Positions 34,898 to 47,853 of a DNA stretch of 64,000 bases are shown here, piece by piece. The position numbers and the translations under genes are program-made. Below the pieces are notes generated by a model. That model ran no database searches. It saw nothing but the letters and a program-made list of their open reading frames with translations, and was not told where the DNA came from. Every line of letters starts with the position of its first letter. Position 1 is the first letter of the stretch. This DNA comes from Symsagittifera roscoffensis (Eukaryota; Xenacoelomorpha; Acoela; Convolutidae): positions 40,728,672 to 40,792,671 of the forward strand of contig NC_087062.1 in the NCBI RefSeq assembly GCF_963678635.1. The letters are read 5' to 3'.

Positions 34898-37874
34898 TAG
34901 ATGTTTTTATGGCGCTCCTGGGTGTTATTCTTTTTAACATCATGACCGGCAGAACCGTTAACGAGCACTCCGCGCCGAGCGGATGCTCACATTAACGCCC
35001 TTAATAGGCCTAAACCGCCGGGGCGGAAGGGTAGTTCGGAACGCGGAAGCCTTCCGGATTACCGTGAATAGCTTTTAAACTTAGTTAAGACCGAAAATTC
35101 ACGAACCAGGAAGGGTGGGGGGATTCGCGGTCCCGTCATCTCCTGAATGGTTTGTGACCAAAAACACTTAAAGATATATATAAAACCAAACAAAAATTAG
35201 TATAGTACCCAAGAAAAACAAAAAACATAAAAAAAACATACGAAAAAACCAAAAACAGTAAAAAAGTATAAAATCAGTAGAAATCATCACTCCAGACAAG
35301 ATGTGATCCGACCCCCCCGTTTGTTGTTGATAGATATATTGTTGTTACAGGCATTTATATCAGTCAAGATTGTTGTGATCAGTTTTGTAGCCCGTTTGTG
35401 AGGCTTGTACTGTAGGATTATTTGAGCATTTAAGCACGTTAATGATAAATTGCGCTCAATCCGGAAGGGTCAGCTGATTTGCGCTCAATTCGGAAGGGTC
35501 TTGGGAGAAGACTGATCGGGCAAGCAGTACAAGGAGCAACAAGAAGGGGCTCAACGACAACAACAATCGACTGTTGGGTATCGTTAGCAAGTTTTGTGTC
35601 CCTTTTGGTACAAAAATTAAGATAGTAATCTGTGGGGGGCTCGACAGTGCTGCACTGTAGTGACCCTTCACCGAACTGCGAATATCCGAGTTAAGCACCT
35701 TAATTCGGATATTAAACAAACCCGGAGGGGTATAGTATTACTATTATTATTACTTATAGAGCCTATATTAATAGTCTTTTATCGTTTTTCAGTGAAAAAC
35801 AACGAAAACAGACCGGTTTTTAGGGTCAAAATAGCGATATTTTGATCCCCCCACAAGTCGCGATTTTTGAAATATCGATATTTTTTGAAACGGAAAAAAG
35901 CGCTAAGTTAGTGTGTTACATCGTAACTGCACTACCATAATAGATAGAACCGGTTAAGTTTAGTTCGGAAGTGGTTGGAACTAATTTGGAACAAAAAACC
36001 AAATTTTCGTGATTTTTGAGAAAACGAAACACTATAAATTTAGAAAACTTTTTGAAATTTTTGAGTTACGACAGTAAAAATAGTTGTTCGGACAACGTCT
36101 ACTAGTGAATCTACAAGTTTTAAAACCCGCTACCCGAAAGCCTTCCGGGTTGCAGAGAAATCGAACTTAACGTGTTTGATTTGGTGGATTCATCAATCCG
36201 GAGGGGTACAGGTAGTATAGTTTTTCTCAAATTTTTTCAACTAAAGCGTTTTAGATCGGGTGTTTTGCATTGAACTAGAAGAGTATAGGCCTTTTGAGCT
36301 CGGGTCAATAATTTTTAGGACGAAAGGACCAGATTTGCGGAAAAAGTTAGGCGGAACCTATAAGAGAGAAAATTTTTGAGTTTAGAAGAAAGACGTTTTG
36401 GTTAATAACATTGGAACTACTGGGCATATCGAGTTGATCTTGGTACCAATAGATCAGAAATTAGCTGAGCTTACTGATAGAGACAAAAGTTTTTCGAAAA
36501 AATAAGCGTGAAAATTTTTTTGAGATTGTTTTTAGCAAATTCACGTTTACAAGGTAGACCCTTCACGTTTTATAAATTTCTTTTAGAAAAGCCCTTATAC
36601 CCCTACTAAAAGGTGATAGCGGTTGAATAAAGTAACTTTAGGCTGTGCTAGACGAAAAGGGAAGGCTAAAGGCACAGCAAAACCTTAATCGTGCCGAAGT
36701 TAGGCGAGCGATAAGACCCTTCACCGTTAGTGTGAATTGTCAAATAAGAGGCTTAACTTCAATCCGAAAGGGTCTAGGAAAGTAGCACATACCCTTCCTA
36801 GTTAATTGAAAGAGCAAAATTGCATCGGAGAACGTATCCGGAGGGGTATAGGTTGAAAGAAGGTAAACTCCGAAAAGCTACTTTTACAAAACCGGAGGTC
36901 TCCCAATCCGGAGGGGTCAAAGGTTTTTCAAGTTAGGAGGGGTCCGAATCCGGAGGGGTCTTATAGTTGCTAATTCGGAGGGGTCCAAATCCGGAGGGGT
37001 CTTGTATTAACTAACTCAGAGGGGTCCCAATCCGGAGGGGTCTAGATTCTGCCAGTTCGGAAGGGTCCTATTTGTGCCAACCCGGAGGGGTATTATTTTA
37101 TTAAAGGACTTAGGTAGACGAAAGAAAGACTAAAAAGTGAGAGGTATCAGGTTAGTAGCACACAGGCTAGGTATCAGTGACTGCACTGGTAACTTGCCTT
37201 CCAATAAGAACCAGACCAAAACAAAACAGGTCCGAACTCGGATATTCGCGACACTAAGTCTAAATTAAAAAGTGCGTGATTCATTGGTGTGGATTGTAAC
37301 ATAATACGTTTTTGGGAAAAGTGACTGCCCTGAGGATTTTAGTAGGCCTAGCTCGGGCAGTCCAAAGGCAGATAGGTAACATAGTACTCGGTGGGTGCAA
37401 TAGACGCCCACTTGAGAAAATTACTGCCTTCAAAGTTTTGTCTGTTTGGTGCAGCACCGAGCAGGGAAAGCTTTTTCTTTAAAAGACAGGTTCGACTATT
37501 GTACTGCGACAGACTAAGAGCACATTACACGTACGTTTTTTTTCACAGAGGTATTCAAAGTCTGACATTAAATATATATTTTGTTTTTTGATTTTAAATC
37601 AACATAAACTGTGCTTGATTGGGTAGTGAGTACACTATCTTTTAAATTGACTGATAACATCATATTGTGCTAGTTTTCAAATCTTACCACCTATAATCGG
37701 TTAGTGTGAATAAATTTTATACAAACTGTACTCTGATAACATACAGGGATTCGTGGTCACTATTTAATAGAATCTTGTGAAAATTATTGTGTTGTGTCAT
37801 TTTTATTGTTTATAAAACTATAAGGTCTCTAGCAATCGAGTTAAGTATAGGCATTAAAAAGTGACAAATAGAGA
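34898..37874 (+). mobile_element. Noncoding leader of copy 2, with motif array 36905-37092
   Basis: Near-identical to 9230-12206, including the hairpin (34956-34997), the stem-loop modules and the nine-motif array. The identity reflects the recent duplication and is not evidence of selection. Confidence 0.8.
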
Positions 37875-40600
37875 ATGAGTCTAGACAAGTCAAGGATACC
37901 AAAACGAGGTAATAGCTCTAGGAAATTCATACCTGAAAAGCAAAGAAAAACGATGACCGATCCTTTTGTGGATTGGATCAAGCGATCCCGGTCCGACAAA
38001 GGGGAGACGGTTTCAGGCAGAATGGTTGAAACGAGAAGTCAGAAGACCCCAGAAGAGCGAAAAGAACTGTTAGAAGTGGAGGTCAATACGGACCATACCA
38101 TGAACGACAACCAGGAAGTAAATGGACTGGAAGGGAGAGGCAGAAGGCTGGCGAGTGAATCTACTCCGGTAGAACAAGGCCATGATTTTGCCACTTCCAC
38201 CGGGACATTGGATCGAGAAGAGATGTCGGAACTGTCCGACATCTCAACTGAAGTAGCGACAACGAGAAGATCTCTGACAGACAACACTATGATGGCAGGT
38301 GGAACTGGGAAACAAACAAAGTCATCATCGTTCTCCGAAAGAATGAAGAACACCTTCGGAAACATCTTTCCATTCACCATGGGAGGAGGCGCAGGGAACG
38401 AAGTTGAATCACAGGAGGAAGAGGATGAAGAGGAGCAAGGGGACTTTGGATCTCAGGTCAGCATGAATAGTTCGATCCAGGAGAACGAGGCATACGTCGG
38501 AAGAGAGACTGGAACCATGGACAAATTTGGTGTAGTGACAACGATAAGCAAAGAGGCAAACACACCGGGCCAGTCAAGAGACTTCGCGATTATGACAAAT
38601 TCAGAGCTGCAAGCTGGGGAGAGTAGAAATAGAGAGCTGGGCAACGCATTGGCGGATCCTGAGGTAGATAATGAAAAGACGTCGAGGCAGAGAGTCAAGG
38701 CCCGGATCTCGACCAGCACGAAGCTACCTGGGACCGACAGGGTTACACCGCCACTAGTAACGCCACTCGTGGATAACGGGGCAGCACTAGAAGAAGCTTT
38801 AAACAACATAGTGGACAGTTTAGGAGAACAAAATGAACAGATGTCAATAAGGATGAGTGAACTAGAAAGAGCAGTTCACATTGAAAGAGAAAGTCTGCGG
38901 GAGGAAATAAACCGCAATAGACAAGAAGTTGGCAGGAGCGAAAAACGCTTGAAAGAAAGAACGGACGAGCATATGGCAAAGAACTTGTCGCGAATGACAA
39001 GAGAGGCGGAACAGCGAGAGTTACGCTTAAGAGACGACATGGAGAAGTTAAGAATTCAGCAAGAACACTCTCGTGGGACTCTTGACACAAAGATAAACGC
39101 AATGATGGAGAGGCGAACTCAGGCTATCATGGATAGGTTGGACGGGCTACTAAGCAACAAGAGTGGACCAAAAGAAGGAGAACCGAACTCGGGCGGTCCC
39201 AGCAGGGAACCGAGGGTGAACTTCAATGAACATCCAAAGAGGAAGACGTATGGATCCACTAGAGGCAGGGGCAGTTCATCAGGCTATGTCACAAGGGGTA
39301 TTGGAGCATGGGGCCCGAACAGTAGAGCAAGTTCAACGGGGAACAGACAGACCTCTAACGAACGACCAACGCAAGGCACACATGCGACTGGGAGAAGTGA
39401 TTCCGGCAACAGGGGGTATGCAAGCCCGAGGAGGAGTCATGTGGAGCGATTCGGATTGCAGGGATGCACCGCATACAGAGCCTTTGACGAGGTGTGAGGA
39501 CACTCAGGCGGGACACTCAAGGGATGCTACGGCAATGGCCTCAGCATTTGAACCCCTAAACAGGTCTTTGGAGACATTCCTGACAAGGTTATCCAGAACC
39601 AATGAACGCAGTGAGAAGTCCAGAAGAGTCTTTAAGAAACCAAGATGCTACAAAGACGAATCTGATGGCTGTATTGATACCTGGATAGAGGTAATGAAGC
39701 TGCATTTCGAGGAAGAGGACTTGTCGGAGAGACAGGAATGCAGCGCGCTCACCAGCAACTTAGAAGGTACAGCCCTGAACTGTGTCATGGCCAAGAAGCA
39801 ATATCAACGTGACACTGCTGAGAAGATCTTCGAAATCTTGTTAAACCGTTTTGGATCAGGGGTGCAGGGGCACCAGGCGATGATGCGCTTCGAGAAACGG
39901 AGGCAACGAGAAGATGAAACGATAGACAAGTTTCTCGATGATTTGGAAATGCTGAGAAGACGCAGCCAACCGGATGAGTCAAACCGAAGGATGAACCTGG
40001 CCGTAGCCTCAAAATTCATCGATGGTGTGAAAAATGATGAACTTCGTACGATGCTAGCAACGCATTACACACCACTATCAACTAATGCGCCAACACCGGA
40101 GGAGTTGAGGCTCAAATCAAAAGAGTATCTTTTGTTGAAACCTCCTTCGAGATCTGGATATTACAAGAACAATTATGGCAATTTTAACAACGGACCAGCA
40201 AACCAAGGAAACAACTGGTACAAACCGAGGGTTGATATGGACAAGAGACGCTCTTGTGCTAATTGCAGTTCAACGGACCATCATGTGTCAGCATGCCCAG
40301 CTTACAAACAAGGCATGAAAGCAATAGGCTTTAGCCTCGAGGACGAAGATGCGTCAGAATTGGACCATGAGGATTTCATGAGAGGAGTAATTGCGAAATT
40401 CGGCCCGAGGTTTTTCTTTTGCAACTTGGAAGGTCATTTTAAATCAGATTGTCCGCAATTCTGGGATGCAGTGGCAGACATCAAGCATCCAAGACATGAA
40501 GAAGATTTATCAGGAGTGAAAGCCAGCAAGGCTCGACTTTTGAGTGAAGCAGAGGCACGCAGAAAGGATAAACCTCAAGAGCTGGCGGCAAAGAAAATGC
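37875..40600 (+). mobile_element. gag block of copy 2
   Basis: Same order as in copy 1 but with a single coiled-coil and RG-rich unit: acidic N-terminus, coiled coil about 38800-39120, RG-rich stretch about 39230-39470, capsid region about 39550-40070, zinc-knuckle region about 40250-40450, then a basic tail. Broken. Confidence 0.88.
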
Positions 40601-43589
40601 AAGCGGTGATAGAGGAGACACGTGAGCCGGAACCAGCAACTGCGGCTCATGACTTCAAGATCGATTATAAGGCAGCCGCGAGGGATGCTCTAAATAGAGT
40701 GCAGCAGGAACTAGTGACGAAAGAAATCGAACAAAAAGTGAAACTTGAACTGGAGAATGAAAAACTTCAGGAGCAACTGAATACCTTCGAAGCAACGGAG
40801 TTCGAGGAAACTAAAGCACCAAGCAGTTTGAGCATGAAGCTTAATGTGATCTCCGGTCAGAGGTTCGGCATGGTGCCGCAAGGAAGCAAGATACAGTCGA
40901 TAATCTCAGTGGCTGGACATCAGGTGATCAGAAATCTGAGTGAACCATCCGAGTTCACTTTGATGCATTTGGACACATATGCAGATTATCTGAGGCAGGT
41001 GGAGCCACGCACCGAGTCGAGAGCTGTGCGAGCACTACTAACGACGGGTGGCCCAGGCACGAAGAAACTTCATGGACGCTACCTAGAGGTCTATGGGCCG
41101 TATCAAGTAATGCTGAACGTGGATGGAATCAGTATCTACACCAGGACTTATGTAACAACAGATGATGACCAAATGGGGCAGATCTATTTGGGAGAAGAGG
41201 AACTCAAAGTCCGCAGGATAGGCCATGACGCCATGATGGAACAAGACGCAGTACACATTGGGTATGAAGCAGATGTGACCGCACATCTGCTCGACACCAA
41301 CGGAACAAAAATCGGAGTCACAGGGCTTCTGGACACAGGAGCGGTAGTGAGTGTGATGCCGATAAAGACTTGGGAAAGAATGGGCTTCACGTGGGAAGAT
41401 CTAATTCCAACGAATCTCCGACTGGCCGCAGCCAATCGAGGAGCTATCTACGTAGCCGGAAGAACACCAATAACGGTCCTCCACATGGGAGGACGAGATC
41501 TTTGGATGAGCTTCCTGGTGATAGAGAATCTGGACGACGCCGACCAATTCATCCTGGGCAGAGATTTTGTCAGGAATTTTGACGTGATGATTGACTTGAA
41601 CAACGGTCTGATACGGATTAGAAACCCGGACCGAAAGTATGTTAAGAGACCAATTAATAGGATAATAACAGACGAAAACAAGGTACCAATTTTTTTGGAT
41701 AGAAAAGTAAAATTACAACCAGGACAAGCTGTGGTAGCAATTTTTAGAATGAGAAATTTGAATTCGTTAAGTGATAGTAAACAGGTTTGCTTAGTACCGA
41801 ATCCAAATAGTCAGAGTTCAGTGATTTTAGGCCGGAGCTTCTCGGTAACGCGAAACGGACTGTGTGTCAGTGTGTTGTTGAACACACTGGACACCACGGT
41901 TTCAATCCAGCGTGGAAAGAAGCTTGGCTACGCTTTGCCGATGAGGACCGACTATGAGGAGACACAGAAATTGAAGAAATATAGTGTGAAAGACTGTCCT
42001 TATCATGCCAATAAAGATAAAATTTTAAAGAGGATTAATGAATTAAAATCTATTCATAAATTGTTTTCAATGAAATCCGAAACGGACGACGGCTTATCGA
42101 GCTGCTCGAATTTTCCGGAATGCCCCTCGTCATATGAACTACAATCTGACAAACCGGTTTTGCCAGAGATAGAACATTTAAAAGGGAAAATAGGTGAGGG
42201 AGATTTCGAAAAAATACGGGACCTCCTAAATCGGAACGCAGATGTATTTTCAAAACATAAGGCGGATATCGGTTGCTGTAATTTCGTCGAACACGAAATC
42301 GAACTAGAAGAGGGCGCCGTTCCCCATAGGGAAGGCGCAAGAGGAATGACGCCACACAAATCGGAAGCGTGCCGAGCGGAAATAGAAATGCTGCTTGAAT
42401 ACGACATGATAGAACCCTCGAAATCGCCATGGGCTTGCGGGGTAGTAATGGCGAAAAAGAAAGGGGGCAGCTTAGATTTTGTTGCGACTTTCGTTACTTG
42501 AACGCGGTAACGATAAAAGATGCGTACCCGATACCGCGAATAGACGAGAGCCTATCTAAACTTGGTGATGCCAAGTTCTTCGCCACATTGGACTTAGGTT
42601 CTGCCTTCTGGCAGGTCCCTCTGCGAAAGAAGGACAGAGAGAAAACCGGATTCGCGTGCGAATTGGGATTGTACCAGTGCAAGAGGATGCCCTTCGGCTT
42701 GCGCAATGCAACGGCCACTTTTCAAAGAATGATGGCTCAGGCTTTGACGAAAGTGACCAAGAAGTACGGGAATCTCGTGATGTGTTACGTGGATGACGTA
42801 GTCATAGCGACACCGACCCTGGAAGACCACATTGATAGGCTCGATGAGGTCTTTGGATGCATGAAAAGAGCAGGATTAAAGTGCAAACCATCGAAATGGG
42901 AAATCCTTAGGGATTCGATAAAGTACCTAGGAAGAATGGTGGATAGGCATGGTGTGAGGCCGGACCCGGAAGCAGTGGAAGCAGTGTTGACATGGAAGGC
43001 CCCCAGGACGGACACACAGCTCCTGAGCTTCCTAGGGTTTGCCAATTACTACCGAGAATTCATAAAAGGATATGCGGACAAGGTGTACCCGATGCAGAAG
43101 CTGATGCGCAACAAAGGGAAAAAGTTCGAATGGAACGATGAGGCACAGGTTGCTTTCGAGAACATAAAGCGGGAACTGTGCGAAGCGCCAGTGCTGGGCA
43201 TGCCTACAGAAAAGGGCATGTATGTTCTCGACACAGACGCAACGGTGGTGGCCATCTCAGGAATCTTGCATCAAGAGCAAGAATGGAACGGAAGAACAGT
43301 TCTCCGTCCCATTGCATACGGCAGCAAAGTCTTGAGTGACACAGAGATGAAATATGGCGCAACAAAAGCAGAATTGTTTGCAGTAGTCACCTTCGTGGAA
43401 AAGTACCGTGCATACTTGGGGAGCGCTCCCTTCAAGTTACGCGTGGACAACAGAGCGTTATCCTGGTTGAAGACCTACTCGATGGATCAGAGTTATATTG
43501 GTAGATGGATAGTAAGATTGGATGGCTACCATATGATAATCGAACATAGGATGCGTGATAAACACCAGAATGCTGACAGCCTCAGCAAG

Positions 43590-45070
43590 AAAACTGAGTT
43601 CTATGAAAGATTGGAGCAGAAGCAGGCCAATCAGGCGGAAATAAAGGAGGGATTCTCGTTTCTGGACAAAGAAACTTATGAAGTGCTTCCCTTAACGAGA
43701 TGGTTGGATAAGTCTGGACATCCAATTCCAGGGCACCCTGAGTTACCTGTAGAGAAAGCAGCCGAGATAAAGATCCTATCCAAGGAGGACCGGGTCCCCT
43801 TGGATCTGTTGCTGCTCTGGAACCTGGTCCAGCAAGAACTCTCTCGCTTGAACATAAACAGCCTCTCATTATTGGATAAAACGGTGCAAGTCACACCGCA
43901 AGTGATGCGGATGCTGGGTGGATTGTTAGAAAGAGAAGTGACCAGAGATGACCCCGAGTGGACAGCTGCAGTGGCATCGCTAACAGTCAGTGAGAAAGTG
44001 AAGATCATGCCGTCCAGACGACAGCACGAAGAGAACGAGAGGGATTGTAGGACAATAGTTCAGCAACTAGTATCCTCAATACCCCAAGAGATTTTAACCA
44101 GTACTTCTTACGGACAGAAAGAACAGGGGAGCAGCAAGCGAAGGAAAACCGTCACCTTTGTGGACCGGGTTAAAGAGGGTGAAGAGGTAGAACAAAATCT
44201 GCTGCAAGACTATTTGTCCGGGGAGAAGGATGATGAGAAGAACCAGCGATCACAAGATCAACACCCGGGACGAGAAAATATGTCCGGGGAGTCTGAGATA
44301 AACGAGAAAATTCCTGATGAGAAACAGCACCTAGAGAACAAGGTTTTGTCCGGGGAGTTCAGATGGATGCGAAGAAAGCACAGACATGATCTGGAGGAGA
44401 GTGCAGTCTCCAGCACAAACTCTTCGACGGATGATAATTCAGGAAGCTCAGGAATGGACACCTATTCAGACAAGAATTCGAGCTCGGGATCAGAACTGTC
44501 AGAACTGGCAATACACACGCTAATAGTGGAAACTCGGGCAAGGGACCTGGACAGAGAGGTGTACCAGGATCCTGACAGTGATCGCTACCTAATACCAAGC
44601 GAAAGAGTCTTTGACAACGCAGCGGATGACTTAGAGACGATAGCGGTATCGAAACGTTCGATAAGCCTGTTGCCGCAGAAAGAGGTAGTCAGGACTGATC
44701 TTCAGCCGTTTGAACAAGAGACACAACCGTTGGCGAAGATTTGGTGCGTTCAGATGGAAGAAGACACACATCAGCCCAACGAGCTGAATAGTCAGATGAG
44801 AGTCATGAAGACATACTTGAAGGCTAGATACAGACTCTCGGACCTTCTAAGAGCGCAGAGAAATGATCGTATGACAAGCAACCTGAAAAGGTGGATCGAG
44901 AATGGTTCTCCGGATAAAGGGGACCTCGAGGAAGATAGTTATCGCATCCTAAGACAATACTTCATGCAGAAGGAAGGGAGGTTATATTTGAACAAGGACG
45001 GGATTGTGGCCTGCAAAAGAAGGGAGGAAGACAGAGTCCTATACAAGTATAACGCGATAGTGTTGCCGCA
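43590..45070 (+). mobile_element. Long linker between RNase H and integrase
   Basis: About 490 codons lie between the RNase H end (DKHQNADSLS) and the integrase zinc-binding region, where a Gypsy connection is usually far shorter. The sequence is charged, with a Ser/acid-rich part near 44390-44500 and repeated (L)SGE/SGES motifs near 44210-44360. No known domain is recognised. The same linker is present in copy 1 (about 18590-20080). Confidence 0.6.
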
Positions 45071-46959
45071 ACTCTATCAGACAGAACTATTATTCAGGTC
45101 ACATGATCAAATGGGCCATCAGGGGATCGACAAAGTATATCAGAGGATCCTGAAGCGCTTTGAGTGGCCTGGGATGAAAAAGGCATGCGAGAAATGGGTA
45201 ACAGCATGTCTGTCATGCCAACAGGTCAAAGATCCAAGGAAGTTGCGATTTCCTTTACAATCGATCGAGTCGTCTGAATTCAACGAGGTGGTGCAAATAG
45301 ATCACCAAAAGATATGCATGACAGACAATGGTTACAATCAGGTGCTGGTCATGATAGATCATTTTACGAAGTATGCAGAGGCCGTGCCCTGCATAACTGC
45401 CTCGGCGGAAGAGACATGCGACCACCTGATCAATACGTGGATAGCAAGACATGGTTGTCCGATGACGTTTCAATCGGATAATGGAACAGCTTTCGTAGGA
45501 GAGCTTACGAAAGAGCTTATGAGACGCTCAAAGGTCGCTCAGGCTCACTCCACGACATACCACCCTCAGACGAATGGCTTAGTGGAAAGACAGAATAGGA
45601 CGTTAGTGTCGATGCTGAGAGTATATTGTTCCAGGTACATGACCGATTGGGACAGATACCTTCCACAGGTGATGGGAGCATATAATAGCACGCAACACTC
45701 CACCACTGGAGTCAGTCCACACATGATGCTAACTGGACACGAAAAGTCTTTACCCTTAACCTTCTTCTACCCAGAATATGAGGGAAAGAAAACATCCCCA
45801 CAGGTCTACGTGAGGGATGTGATCAGACGCCAACAGGAGTTGAACGATTTGTGTAGACAAAATACTCAGCAGGCACAGGCAAGGCAGAGGAAAAGATTCG
45901 ACAAGAAAGCAGCTGGTGCAAAGGCTTACTCGGTGGGAGACTACGTATGGGTATTCCAGAACGTTATACCACCGAAAGGGACGAAAAAGCTCCTAAAAAA
46001 GTGGAGGGGACCCTTCATGATTACAGAGGTGCACCAGGAGGGACGCTTTTATAGACTGAGTACTGACCGAGCCGCCCATTACGAGAATATAAAGCCTCAC
46101 AATCCATCGACAGAAGACTGGTGCATACCTGCAGACATGGAAGAAGGGGATTATCTAATGATGGACCCTGCTTGTGAGGTCAATGAAAAAGGCACCAGGG
46201 AGAAGAACGATGGAAACGAAGTCGTAGAGGAAGGTACGGATACACCGCTGGACCTGGATCCAAACGAACAGATCGAAGCGGACGATGAAACCTTACCCTA
46301 CGCAGAGGAAGATTGGCAGGATCCCGAACAGATAGAGGTTCCCAAGAACTTGGAACCGGATCTTCCGTTCACCATACAGACTCGTCAGAAGGACGGGATG
46401 AGACCAAGAAAGAAATACAATCCTTACGGTGACGACTTTGTAGTGGATAGGATAGATCTAAAGAAGATAGTGGAGAAAGTAGTGGGTCTAAAGGAAATTG
46501 TGTCACAAGACATTGACATAGTCGATGATCACGACGATGAGTGGGTTGACGACTGGTCGAAACTCGAGGTAGAATTTGACGACGAGCAACAGCAGTCATA
46601 TGAAAAAGACTTGACGAACCTGCGTGTCTTAGAGTGGCTGAATGAAACGACCTCGGATCCTGAGGAGACCAGTGTCACGATTCAAGACGTAGATCGTGAA
46701 AGCATGAAATACATCAAGACCGAACGAGATGATCCTTCCTGGGCTGCCCAGGAAAGACGACTACTCATTCCAGCTTCTAACCTTAACTTGATACCCGGTA
46801 TGCGATCGACGGGGACGTCGATGGATATTTTTGTCCGGGGAGTGGGGGTAGGACTTACCCACACTGAAAACTTGATAATAAAAAAATTAAGAAAAGCAAG
46901 AGAAACAGGAGACTTAGAAGCAGAAACAGGCGAAGAGCCTAAGAAACCTGACATAGGCA

Positions 46960-47451
46960 GGGTAGTTGAGTCATATTTTAGCTTACCAAATGAATATTCA
47001 AGTAACATAATACTAACAGACAGTGATTTCATACTCACAAACAGAACATGTGCGATAGCAATCACCGCAGACATGAGTTTTAGGACAGCATTAGCGGCAG
47101 ATTTTGAGAGAGAATACAAAAACGTGGAATTCCTTTGGAAGCAAAAACCAGGGATAGGGGGCGTGGCAGCCTTACCTCCGGCGGCGTCGCAGATACCGGG
47201 AAAATACTTGTGCTTCTTGGTAACGAGGGCGACGGAGAAGCAGCACGTGGACCCAGAGAACCTAGTCTTGTCTTTGACGAGGCTGAGGGACTTCCTTGTC
47301 GAAATGGACGTGAAGGAGCTCTCGCTTCCAGTGTACGATCCAAACAGAGGAAGACTGCATCCTCGGGAATTGTACGCGCTTGTACACGTGATATTCTCTG
47401 ATACGAACATACAAGTATATCTACATAAGAAATATTCCTTAAAAATAGGCT
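46960..47451 (+). mobile_element. Macro-domain-like segment at the end of pol, copy 2
   Basis: Same motif order as in copy 1: AIAITADMSFRTALAADF, GIGGVAALPP, YLCFLVTRAT, LSLPVYDPNRGRL and VHVIFSDTNIQVYL. It is in one open frame with the integrase, so it is the natural C-terminus of Pol and not a separate gene. Differences from copy 1 are few, which suggests constraint while the family was active. Confidence 0.62.
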
Positions 47452-47453
47452 GA

Positions 47454-47853
47454 ATGATGTGCGAGAGAGTGTTAGGCCAAAGACTAAGTTGTATGTAAGA
47501 TGTGTTATGTTATGTTATGTTAGGTTATTATGTGTTAGGTTATTAAGTTCATGGGTAAGTAGGAGTTAATGACCATGAACAACTAAATGATGATCGTAGG
47601 AATAGATCCAAAGTTTGGACTGTCCAATCTTAGGTCGAATTCCAAAATTTTAGAAACCAATTGATTTTAATAAATTTTAGGATAAATATCTCTTTATCTG
47701 AACTGTTTTTAAGCAAATTTTAACGATATATGTTAAGGTAAAACTGACAGGTGTGATATTTGTGACTTCTTTTCTAGATCGTGATTGATCATTTAATTAC
47801 TCACTTGAGTCAAAATCTTGGAATCAAAACCGAATCGAACTGGAAAGAACAGA
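47454..47853 (+). mobile_element. Spacer between pol and second block, copy 2
   Basis: Matches 22249-22646, with the same acceptor-like site at 47759-47777 and TGTTATG/TTAGG-like runs. Confidence 0.7.

Larger units (their letters stand above)
30431..39550. repeat. Segmental duplication, unit 2
   Basis: Nearly identical to 4771-13882, shifted by about 25.67 kb. It holds HAT1 5' exons, MITE, the 5' LTR with nested solo LTR, the leader and the start of gag. The only notable differences are a few substitutions, a 12-bp insertion near 31145 and a shorter G run in the nested LTR. Confidence 0.85.
40600..47453 (+). mobile_element. pol block of copy 2
   Basis: Protease (LLDTGA near 41330), RT about 42380-43190 (YVDD near 42790), RNase H about 43200-43590, linker about 43590-45070, integrase about 45080-46090 (HHCC, then D, D and E positions, with a GPFMITEV C-terminal barrel segment), acidic tail, macro-like segment 46960-47451. 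From the RT through the macro segment the copy is open over about 5 kb, which makes it the best preserved stretch in the window. Broken overall. Confidence 0.95.
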
